In this document: positions 56,601 to 64,000 of the stretch, piece by piece
Numbering within the stretch: position 1 is the stretch's first letter
Layout of the letters: each line of letters starts with the position of its first letter
NCBI GenBank assembly: GCA_038380795.1
Contig: CM076275.1
Coordinates: 7,721,001-7,785,000 of the forward strand
DNA length: 64,000 nt
Direction: 5' to 3'
Source of the DNA: Pyrocephalus nanus
Lineage: Eukaryota > Chordata > Aves > Passeriformes > Tyrannidae
Notes under the pieces: model-generated
Databases searched by the model: none
What the model was told of the DNA's origin: nothing
The model's input: only the letters and a program-made list of their open reading frames with translations
Made by a program: the position numbers and the translations under genes

Positions 56601-57591
56601 CCCTCTACAAGGAAGAAACACTGCAGTGTGGGAAAATTATATGCTATCCATTTCTCTCCAACCAGGCAGTGCTCAGGCAGATGCTCACTGACTATCAACC
56701 TCAACAGCCTGAATCCAATCCCTAATTAACCCCATGTGCAGATGAATCACATTCTCACCTGGAGAGCAGGTCCCAGAACATCAATCCTTTCATCTCCTAA
56801 AAACACACATTTAGCATTCCAGAGCTAGACTTGCAGGCCAAGGTTCAAACCTCAGCTGCCTGAGCTGAGTTAATAATTTTGCCCATTTATCTGCAACACA
56901 AGGACTCGTTGCCTACTCGAATCCACTCACAGCACACAGATGGCTCATGAGGTTGAAAACTGAAATGACAGATCTATGCAGCAGTGAAAACTACATGTCT
57001 GGTGCCATGGTTAGTCCAAACCAGGCCACCTTTTCTCTAGTCTCTTGTTTAATGCCAGCTATGTTATAACACTTCTTGTCTGCACAGCATGTCACAGCAA
57101 CTTCCCCATCAGTCACAGGCCAAAGTCACTGTGCTTTTCTTTCAGGGCCTCAACTGGGTTTCCAAACACCAGATTTACTCTATTTATCTGTCAAGGCTAA
57201 ATAGCAGAGTGCAGTAGAAAACCTTGGACAGAATTTCTTTATTGCTAACATAAACTGCCCCTTAGGCAGAACTGTAATGAATATATTAGCATGTTGTTCA
57301 TTGTAATCAATATAGTAGCATGCTATTACCAAATTTTAAAAATTCTTTTATTAAGGAAAAAGGTATTGAGTACAGTGGTGTTTTCTCTTTAATAGATGTA
57401 TACTTACCCACATAATGCATATTAAGGGCCAAGTACTTGTACTGGAAGAGAGGGTTGTTGTGCAGGCTACTTCTTTGGATCTGCTGGAAGAATGAGCTGA
57501 CATCCCATCTGTACAAGACATCCAACAGCATGATGCTCGGGACCCTTAGGGCCACGTTTAACACTGCCTCCAACTTCTCCTTTGCAGCCAT
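20185..57591 (-). CDS. RNF145: RNF145, RING-H2 ER-membrane E3 ubiquitin ligase (complete coding region)
   Basis: RNF145 is a polytopic ER ubiquitin ligase related to TRC8/RNF139. In mammals it works with INSIG proteins and other ligases to ubiquitinate HMG-CoA reductase when sterols are abundant; it has also been reported to act on SCAP. Ten coding exons (184, 109, 92, 236, 176, 141, 183, 148, 357 and 444 nt) join in phase to 689 residues. Residues 1-500 contain many hydrophobic membrane segments. The YLYF motif used in sterol/INSIG control is at residues 81-84. The RING-H2 ligands are all present: C537, C540, C552, H554, H557, C560, C571 and C574. The start ATG has a strong context (A at -3, G at +4). 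All nine introns between coding exons are GT-AG. The C-terminal tail after the RING is diverged, and the protein is longer than the 663-residue human form I recall. Confidence 0.98.
20629..22139 (-). other. RNF145: RNF145 intron 9 (between coding exons 9 and 10)
   Basis: Contains a CR1 fragment at 20779-21174; the remainder is AT-rich unique sequence with no gene seen. This intron splits the RING finger between C540 and C552. Confidence 0.85.
20779..21174 (+). mobile_element. CR1 LINE fragment (3' end)
   Basis: About 400 bp of CR1 3' end: GAGGGGGCTCAGCCTGGAGA, the GGACATCAGGAAGAATTTTT block, GGCATTGGAAGGGGCTGCCC, and a terminal ATTCTTTGA. It is antisense to RNF145 within intron 9. Confidence 0.95.
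22140..22496 (-). CDS. RNF145: RNF145 coding exon 9
   Basis: 357 nt (119 codons, phase 0 at both ends) encoding [20 protein letters not shown] through NDICAICYQ. It includes the last membrane helices and the first two RING cysteines (C537, C540). It has an ACAG acceptor and a GTAAGA donor from 22139. Confidence 0.97.
22497..23166 (-). other. RNF145: RNF145 intron 8
   Basis: Unique AT-rich intron; nothing further recognised. Confidence 0.85.
23167..23314 (-). CDS. RNF145: RNF145 coding exon 8
   Basis: 148 nt encoding [20 protein letters not shown] through SILTSLQ. It has a TTGCAG acceptor and a GTAAGA donor from 23166. It holds two membrane segments around the MICQFFHMD loop. Confidence 0.97.
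23315..25208 (-). other. RNF145: RNF145 intron 7
   Basis: Unique intronic sequence of 1.9 kb; no gene or transposon recognised. Confidence 0.85.
25209..25391 (-). CDS. RNF145: RNF145 coding exon 7
   Basis: 183 nt encoding [20 protein letters not shown] through LALGASRD. It holds hydrophobic helices of the polytopic core. It has a CTGCAG acceptor and a GTAAGA donor from 25208. Confidence 0.97.
25392..26670 (-). other. RNF145: RNF145 intron 6
   Basis: Unique intronic sequence of 1.3 kb; no gene or transposon recognised. Confidence 0.85.
26671..26811 (-). CDS. RNF145: RNF145 coding exon 6
   Basis: 141 nt encoding [20 protein letters not shown] through FMNDPAMN. It has a CCCAG acceptor and a GTAAGT donor from 26670. 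The sequence matches the mammalian protein closely. Confidence 0.97.
26812..28898 (-). other. RNF145: RNF145 intron 5
   Basis: 2.1 kb. A slightly GC-richer part lies at 27030-27200. Short A-rich tracts lie at about 27670-27695. No gene is seen. Confidence 0.85.
28899..29074 (-). CDS. RNF145: RNF145 coding exon 5
   Basis: 176 nt encoding [20 protein letters not shown] through ERLLFLFLT. It has two membrane segments followed by the charged [11 protein letters not shown] loop. It has a GCCCAG acceptor and a GTAATT donor from 28898. Confidence 0.97.
29075..32306 (-). other. RNF145: RNF145 intron 4
   Basis: 3.2 kb with a GC- and CpG-richer island at about 29560-29715 and a CR1 fragment at 31001-31228. 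A short CA repeat lies at about 32199-32211. Confidence 0.85.
31001..31228 (+). mobile_element. CR1 LINE fragment (3' end)
   Basis: A CR1 3' end of a different subfamily from the one at 20.8 kb. It shows AAGCACTGGAACGGGCTGCC, ACCATCCCTGGAGGGATTTA, GTTAGTGGTTGGACTTGATG, and a terminal GTCTATGATCCC. Confidence 0.93.
32307..32542 (-). CDS. RNF145: RNF145 coding exon 4
   Basis: 236 nt encoding [20 protein letters not shown] through AYRELVQ. It holds several membrane segments ([19 protein letters not shown] and [14 protein letters not shown]). It has a TTCCAG acceptor and a GTAAGG donor from 32306. Confidence 0.97.
32543..37320 (-). other. RNF145: RNF145 intron 3
   Basis: 4.8 kb of unique intronic DNA; no gene or classified repeat recognised. 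Confidence 0.8.
37321..37412 (-). CDS. RNF145: RNF145 coding exon 3
   Basis: 92 nt encoding [20 protein letters not shown] and the following [10 protein letters not shown]. It has a TTTTAG acceptor and a GTAAGT donor from 37320. Ser-Gly replaces Phe-Ala of the human loop (ELEFAYEGP) as I recall it. Confidence 0.97.
40700..41214 (+). repeat. 5' LTR of the ERV remnant
   Basis: 515 bp. It starts TGCTAAAC and is nearly collinear with the 3' LTR. A TATA-like GATAAAAG lies at 40939-40946, and AATAAA lies near the end at 41207-41212. Confidence 0.75.
41233..43006 (+). other. Internal region of the ERV remnant, mostly decayed
   Basis: Short frames at 42083-42295 and 42729-42917 may be env surface-subunit remnants. 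No gag, protease, reverse transcriptase or integrase motif is visible, so those genes are deleted or decayed beyond recognition. Confidence 0.5.
43007..43540 (+). pseudogene. env: ERV env C-terminal remnant (surface/TM glycoprotein)
   Basis: This is one reading frame of 178 codons broken by only two in-frame stops (43130-43132 and 43319-43321). The first 40 codons carry at least five N-X-S/T glycosylation sites. A 20-residue hydrophobic membrane anchor at 43382-43441 is followed by a basic Arg-Leu-Arg segment and a cytoplasmic tail ending at TAA 43538-43540, which overlaps the first bases of the 3' LTR as in intact retroviruses. Further upstream, env-like frames (42083-42295, 42729-42917) are in other registers, so frameshifts are present. 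It is not functional as it stands. Confidence 0.65.
43536..44053 (+). repeat. 3' LTR of the ERV remnant
   Basis: 518 bp. It starts TGTAAATT, differs from the 5' LTR by a 3-bp insertion (an AAAAAG run at about 43820) and scattered substitutions. The terminal AATAAA is changed to AAGAAA. Confidence 0.75.
46492..46600 (-). CDS. RNF145: RNF145 coding exon 2
   Basis: 109 nt encoding residues 62-97 ([16 protein letters not shown] onward). It contains the YLYF motif (residues 81-84) within a hydrophobic helix. It has a TTGCAG acceptor and a GTAAGA donor from 46491. Confidence 0.97.
48253..48621 (+). mobile_element. CR1 LINE fragment (3' end)
   Basis: CR1 of about 370 bp: GGCTGGAGCACCTCTCCTTT, TATTTAAAGGGGGATTATAA, GTTGTGGATGCCCCAGCTCT, and terminal ATTCTATGGTTCTATAA. 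It is diverged, so an old copy. Confidence 0.93.
49431..49457. repeat. (AAAC)n microsatellite
   Basis: Six AAAC units in RNF145 intron 1. Confidence 0.9.
57408..57591 (-). CDS. RNF145: RNF145 coding exon 1
   Basis: Encodes residues 1-61 ([20 protein letters not shown] onward, ending ALNMHYV) plus one base, then a GTAAGT donor from 57407. The ATG at 57591-57589 lies in the context AGAGAATGG. This N-terminus is nearly identical to the mammalian protein. Confidence 0.97.
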
Positions 57592-57621
57592 TCTCTTCCC
57601 TTTCTGTGAATTGGCAGCAGA
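57592..57621 (-). other. RNF145: RNF145 5' UTR part of the start-codon exon
   Basis: About 30 nt precede the ATG up to a TATTTACAG acceptor ending at 57622. A second TTCACAG lies closer to the ATG, so the exact acceptor is not certain. The upstream noncoding exon and promoter are not seen before 64,000. Confidence 0.65.
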
Positions 57622-60600
57622 CTGTAAATAGCACAAGAGAGAGAAGAGTAATCAGATCAATCCCACTGTACAAACAGCCATTAGGCTTTGTGATCGTATG
57701 AATGGGGCTTCCTGTGTGGCCACAAACGACTGAATGAATCAACTGAGTTAAACTCCAATCCAAACAGGACAGCTTCTATTTTTGCTATATAAAGGTCAAT
57801 TTGCTAGCAGTTTTTCCACAGTGATACTGTAAAACGGGGGGGAGGGCAGATTAATGACATAAAAGTGGTCCAAGGGTGTGCACTGAATAAAGCTTCATTC
57901 TTATTTGCACTAATGTAGCATCCAAGACCTCAGCCAAAAGGTCCCAGAGTGCTCTGTACTACATAAACATTAACATGATCAGCATTATACAGCAAATACT
58001 CTCTAAGCTTTAGAAACCAAACACCAACAAAATTCAGACACTACTTCCATTTACTTCAGCACTATTTCTGTGCCTCTGAAATTAAATAATCACTGATTAA
58101 AAGAGTCCTTAAAACATTTTAGATTCACTTCCCCAATGTAAATTGAAATACCTCAGTCCAGTACTGAGTCCAATACCTCAGTTTTTAAAAAGTCGTCTAC
58201 AGCCTTCATTAACCTCTATGAATTTATCTATTTATGCAATCTGAGGCCTGTGTGTTTGGAAATTAGGACCAGTAATGCAGCTTCTCTACTCATTTTAACG
58301 TAATTCACCACAAGGAATCATACAAACAAAAGACCATATTCCTCTCAATCCCTAATATAGAAAATAATTTAATTTTTTAGTTTGCCATCAGATAAGATGG
58401 ATGGTGCAAAACAATGAAGGTCACTTTTCTTTTTAAAACAGAAACAATGCTGGTCTACAACAGCATCTAAAAGTTAACAAAAGAAGAGCTAAAGGATCCA
58501 TATCCACATCCAGTCAGCTAAGACTGACAGCAGTTCCTAAATGAAATGTGCTGGTTTTACCTCACACCACCTGCCCATCCCAGGAACATGATTCACCCCA
58601 GGTTTGTGAGCCACCAGTAATATACATAGTATTAGAGAAATGCAGTTGAAGTGTTCAAGGCCAAGGTTGGGATGACCCAGCAAGTTTTTATCCACAAGAA
58701 GCCATTCAAAGGAAAATCACCTGCAGCACAATCAACCTCCTGATGAGGTTCAGATTTAAGAAAAGGCTCCCAACCCCAATTTTTAGGGGACCAACTGGAA
58801 AAAAAAAACCTGCCTCCTGACCAAAGAAACAGAAAAATCTGCACTTTAATTGCACTTTAATTTAAATAAATTTTACAGGACTTTATTCATATTTTCCTTG
58901 TGTAAGTTATAAAAATTTTTGCAGCTGTGCAAGTTTTATACTTCAAGCCATCACAGAAGTACAGCATGAAGTGAAACCATGCAAATACACATGAACAAAA
59001 AAAACGACTCACACACAATCCTCATGTGAGGTTTTATTTGTGTTGTCATGGCCTAGGCACTACCACAAACTGTTCATGTGCACACCTACAGCCACATTCA
59101 CACCTGTCAAGGCATGAGGACATAAAATGAACTCAGCTCAAGAAGCCAGGACAGATCAAAACTGAGATATGGCTCAATAAACCTCAGGTTGCAGAGCTGC
59201 TGTTGCCACTGTCTAGCCCTCAGTCTGACTTTTCGAGTTATGTAAATGCTTACACTTTTTACAGAGCTCTTGCAACAGCTCTACAAACCCCAAGGGCAGC
59301 ACATCCTTCCCCTCGCACAGGAAGCGCCTTCCCACTACGTGGGGCACCCCACACACCACCAGCATTTCACAATGCTGCCCAAAACATATTAAAAGGTTGG
59401 CCAGAAGACTACAAATATTTAGAATGAACAACCAAAACTATCACCCAGGCAGCTACCTCAGAATCCGAGCATTCAGCATTTCGTGCCAATAAAAGGTGGT
59501 GTTTAAAGGGATGGTATCACACAAACAAAATTGGGAGTTACACAGATTATATACGAAGACTTACAAGAAGCTATGGGGCATACAAATTAAATAATTCATA
59601 CCAAAATATTTTAAATGTCCTGGAATTTTTCAGATTTTCTATTTTGCCAAGTCGACAAATTCAATTAAAACTTTGAAATTAAGCTGTCTCCTGTTTTTTT
59701 GCTGGGTTCCTTTTCCAAGTAGATCAGGGGTGGGCAGGGACTGACTGACAGGTTTTCACTGTCATAAAAATATCCATGTAAAGCAACAATAAGTACCTGA
59801 TTCCAAATGACATTCTCAAAACTGTCAAACCTTTTCAAGTCATCAATAACAACCAAATATGTAGAACAAGAAGGACATTTTCACTTGAGCTTTCACTTTG
59901 CTAATTACTTTAAAACCAGAATTCCACAGACAACTTCTCTTAGTACTGAAAATTAACTGAGGGTCAGCACATTCAAATTAAGACGAATAATTCTACCTCC
60001 AAAGCTCTTACACACATACTTAGAGAACTAAAAAGTGCAGCATTTAGCTTATCTAAGAAAACAATCTAAATTTACAATGCTGTTAAAACAAAAGAAAAAG
60101 AAACTTTGAAACCCGCATCATGTCGCAAGGGATGGACTGTGAGGGGCAGCCACTGCAGCTCCACAGCATCTTCTGTCACTGACTGACAAACCACCCAATA
60201 CTAATAAGAAACCCTTTAAAATTAACTCCACTGGAAATGCGGATGTGTTAAATAAAGCCTCAGTTGTAATGGCTGCCAAGTTCTAACAGAACGTAATACA
60301 GGCGAGCAACAACGTCCATTGCTCTAAGCTCATTATATTGTAAAGAGCTCTCACAATACATTATTTTGATTGGTGTAAAAACAAACAAAAAAACCCGACC
60401 AAATATTAAACCTCTAAAACCTTTAGATAAATGATGATGACAAGAGTTGCTGGATGTTCAGACGTGAGATAAAAAAAAAAAAAAATAGGTCACTTGTTCT
60501 ACAAAGACAAAAAAATGGACTGGGAAGCAACTTGTTTGTGTTTCAAAATTTTTTTCCCATGATTTCAAACATCTCCCTGTTCCAAATCAGAAGAAAAAGA

Positions 60601-63600
60601 ACACTCTTAGGAAGGCTGTCATGGTTTATCCACAGCCAGCAGCTAATACCACACAGCCACTCACTCACCATCACCTCTCCCAGTGGGATGGAGAGGAGAA
60701 TCAGGAAAAAAGGGAAAACCGCTGGATTGAGATAAGAACAGCATAATAATTAAGATAAAGATGATTTTAACAATTGTAATGAAAACAAAATCAAACAAAC
60801 AACCACCAAAACAAACATAAACAAAACTAAATAAACAAAAACACAACAGAAAAATATAGGAATAAAGCCCAAGAGAAACAAGTGATGCACAATACCATTG
60901 CTCACCACTCACTGACTGATGCCCAGCCTGTCCCTGAGCAGTGATCGGTGGCTCCCAGCCAATTTCCCCCAGTTTATGTGCTGGACATGATGTTCTATGG
61001 AATGGAATATCCCTTTGGCCAGTTCCTCCCAGCTTCTTGCACACCTGCTCACTGTCAGAGCACAGGAAACCGAAGAGTCCTTGATTTACAGTAAGCACTG
61101 CTTGGCACCAAAGAACCATCAGTGTGTTACCAATGTGGTTCTCACACTAAATCCAAAACTCAGCACTGCACAAGCTACTAGGAAGGGACTCTTATCACAG
61201 CCAAGACCAAGAACTTCAGACTTCAAACTTTAAGTTGTGCTATTTGACCAAAACGAGCTTTTAAAAATTTCCCATCAAAAGTGTTTGTTCATTTTTGTTT
61301 TCTAACAAGGATTTTTCAGAAGTCCCTTCCTCACCTGACATACCCATTTTATCAAAAGCATATTCCTGGTTAGCTTAAAAAGGACTACCCTAAGTCTGTC
61401 CCAGGTCATTCCATTAGCAGAAGAGATCACCTTGGGTGTGTTCACATGACACTTATCCCCTCAAAGATAACACACATCTTCCCTTTGACAGAATTTTCAT
61501 TCTGAAGTTTTGTCATAAAATTTCAGCTGAAGTTGTGAATTCTGCCACTTAAACCAGTGTAACTGTTGTTTCTGCACCAACATAAATATAAATCTATATT
61601 TATATAAACAGGCAGAAAATACACCCTCCTAAAAAGCAGTACATAAGGCCACAGAAAACCTGCATCCATTTATCCAAGCAGGTATAAAATTACATTAACG
61701 GAGTAGATTTTCTGCATTTAGGAAAGCATTAATCATGAAGTTAATTAATAGTTACAGAAATACGCTGGAATATCTGCAAATTTAAGAGTTATTCTAATAC
61801 TACTGCCATCAAAAATCATCATAGAAAGAGAAAGTAATTCCAGATGAGATCAGAACTTCAACATCAGACTTGTTCCTGCAACATTCAGCCTCACATCTGT
61901 GAACATGATGCTCATTCTCCTACAGCATTACAACCTAAAACACTTGGCAAGATTGGCTAAAACCAAAAGAGACAATTTCAACTTCTGTTTCTCACATCTA
62001 TGAAATTTTAGTTACTTTGGATATGTCCAATGACAAGCTGGCTTTGGTCTGCAGTCTAGTTTCCACTTCAGATAATTTTTCAGCAATATGTTCTGGAACC
62101 AAAAATATCACCAGGAAAAGCTTCTGTTTTCCTATCAGGTAAACTTTGCTAGACAGATTTTGAAGAGGAAAAAAAAATAAACCCAACCCAAAATCTACAA
62201 CTCCTATCTGTAGCTAGCGAAGAGTTCAGTGTAACAGTTCAAAAACTAAAATTAGACCCCCAGCTGACTGGTACCCATCCACTCCCCAGAACCACTCCTT
62301 CTTTATGCCTGTCCTGGTCTGGGGAGCAAAAAGAATTTGAAGTACAGACAAAATCCATTCTTCAGACACTTAGATCTTTATATCATCATTTTGGGAGGGA
62401 GGAAAAAAAGAGAGAAGCAAATGGAAGGAACAGGACGAAAAGGTCTATCAGATATGCACTCAGAAAAGAATTTCCCTGTGTGAGTTTGAAGAAAAAAAAC
62501 CCCAACCTAGAACTCAGAGTATGTGAGTCACTGATCCATCAAAAGAGCTGTTTCCCATGCAGACAGAGGCAAGGAAAGGAAAAGACATCTTGCTCCCATA
62601 CAATTCAAACTGGCTAACAAGGACAGCACTCAAAAATTTCTGCTGAGAAGGCCAGATCCAGCGAGATACCAAGTGTACTAATAAAGCAGTGAAGCACTGC
62701 AGACGTGCACAGCAACACTGTCATTGCCTTCCAATAACATTCAGTTCTTATAGATCACTACAATAGTTCAGTAATTTCGAATAATAACCAGAGAGTATTT
62801 AGCCTTCAATTTAAAGGCCAGCAAACAGACAGCTTGATCTTGCTATATAAGCAGTTAACAAGAACAAACAAATTTTTTTTTCCCTCTTTTTGTTTCCTAT
62901 CTGGTCTGACAATATAGATGCTATAGAGCTGCTGCAGTGGTGTCACTGGAGAACTGGTATTTCCACCTAGAAAACACAGTCATTCCTAAATTCCTACTCA
63001 CCCAAGACTCGTTCAGTTGTAAACTGCGGCACAGCTAAGGTTAAACACTCCAAATAAATACAGAACATATTTTGCAAAAAACAAATATTACTGCAAAACA
63101 AATTAGGTCAACCTCTTATCTGTTCATAGGGACTTCAGTGAACACGCATTCACGTTAAAGGCATACTGAAAAAGGACAAAAGCAACTAGAGAAGGTTAAC
63201 TGCAGAGAATACTAAAACAATCTATATTTCCAACTTCCATTAAATCTAGCAAGTTTCGTATGAGTGAGAAGAAAACCAATTCAGGAAAATGAAGATACAT
63301 ATCACAGAGCTGTGAAATTTTCTTAAAAGATTTATTTCTTGAGTACATGTATACACTATGAACAGTTTCAGCCCACTCTCAGTTATACAGCAAATGCATT
63401 ATATTATTATAGGCAGCCTGTAAAACACCCTATGTCTTTTATTTTTCATAATGGGCAGGTAAGACCGGGGAGCTGAACTCAGGTACTAACATGTGCTAAC
63501 AAAGATTAACAGATCCACCAGTTATGCAGCAAAATCCTTCTGTGGATTCCTACAGGATCCGCACTCTGCCTGCGTATGATCAGTTCAAACCCAGTCACAT

Positions 63601-64000
63601 TGAGAGGGGCTGCCTGATTTTAAGGTTGTGGTTTAGTTAGGCACCTGAAAGACAGGAGTATAATTCAATAAAATTAAACTATAATTAATAGCATCTTTAA
63701 TTAAAGTCTTCAGAAGAAAAATCTAGATTGAATCAACAAACTAAACTGCTCTGAGGTCCTTTTTGGATCCGCCGTTCCTTGCCAGTCCCAGGTTTGGTTT
63801 ATTAACTAGTTATTCAGCATTTTTTTTGCCATCACAGCCGTGTTTGCAAGCCCACACCTACCAGCCTGCCTAACCACATTTGTATCAGCACATTCTGAGA
63901 AAATCTGGGCAGCAATCCCAAAGCGCCTCTGCAGAGGAGAGAATACCCAGAGGACCTGCACACGGAGCACTAATGACAACCCGGGATGATGCAGTCTGTG
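57622..64000 (-). other. RNF145: RNF145 5' UTR intron (partial)
   Basis: From the acceptor of the start-codon exon to the right edge. No CpG island or upstream exon appears, so the RNF145 promoter lies further right. It contains an ERVL-type solo LTR at 60617-61213 and a poly(A) run at about 60470-60485. Confidence 0.75.
60617..61213 (+). mobile_element. Solo LTR of an avian ERVL-type endogenous retrovirus
   Basis: Starts TGTCATGGTTTATCC. It has the features I recall of this widespread avian LTR: CACACAGCCACTCACTCACC, CCCAGTGGGATGGAGAGGAG, ATGGAATATCCCTTTGGCCA, TAAGCACTGCTTGGCACC and AAATCCAAAACTCAGCACTG. It ends near CACAGCCAAGACCA. No internal region or second LTR is seen, so it is a solo LTR. 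An A/C-rich expansion lies at about 60780-60850. Confidence 0.85.

Larger units (their letters stand above)
46601..57407 (-). other. RNF145: RNF145 intron 1 (between coding exons 1 and 2)
   Basis: 10.8 kb, the largest intron fully in the window. It contains a CR1 fragment at 48253-48621 and an (AAAC)n repeat at 49431-49457. I recognise nothing else. Confidence 0.8.

Noticed and set aside
57592..57636. Upstream in-frame extension of RNF145 before MAAKEK
   Set aside because: The extension starts at GTG and crosses the probable acceptor; MAAKEK has a strong start context and matches the known N-terminus.
60661..61119. 152-codon minus-strand frame with a hydrophobic run
   Set aside because: It lies entirely within the ERVL-type solo LTR; the hydrophobic run comes from the A/C-rich expansion read on the other strand.

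Overview
This window is bird nuclear DNA carrying parts of two genes, both on the minus strand. The evidence for a bird is CR1 LINE fragments with the short 3' terminal repeats typical of birds, an avian ERVL-type LTR, compact GT-AG introns, and the gene order EBF1 then RNF145. That order matches the human 5q33 block and, to my knowledge, the chicken chr13 block. I cannot resolve the species; a neoavian bird is plausible.

Left end (1-4.9 kb): the 5' part of EBF1, an Early B-cell Factor (COE family) transcription factor. Coding exons 1-4 (137 residues) are intact with clean splice sites. Later exons lie beyond position 1. Upstream of the start codon is a large CpG island of about 2.2 kb with GC boxes, a CCAAT box, two octamer-type sites and a long pyrimidine tract; it is the probable promoter. 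Intron 1 holds an unusual four-copy motif cluster.

Middle (4.9-19 kb): the intergenic interval between the EBF1 promoter and the 3' end of RNF145. It contains two CR1 pieces, two small isolated CpG-rich blocks, a repeat pair exactly 1,800 bp apart, AT-rich blocks with homeodomain-type sites, and an unidentified coding-like stretch near 9 kb.

Right (19-64 kb): RNF145, a multi-pass ER-membrane RING-H2 ubiquitin ligase of sterol control. All ten coding exons are present (689 residues predicted), with its 3' UTR and poly(A) signal. The 5' noncoding exon(s) and promoter lie beyond 64,000. The introns hold three CR1 pieces, a 3.35-kb LTR-env-LTR endogenous retrovirus remnant, and an ERVL-type solo LTR. 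Every transposable element whose strand I could assign lies on the plus strand, antisense to both genes.

The two genes are arranged head to tail. RNF145 transcription ends about 16 kb upstream of the EBF1 start codon, so the intergenic sequence is both RNF145 downstream flank and EBF1 upstream regulatory space.
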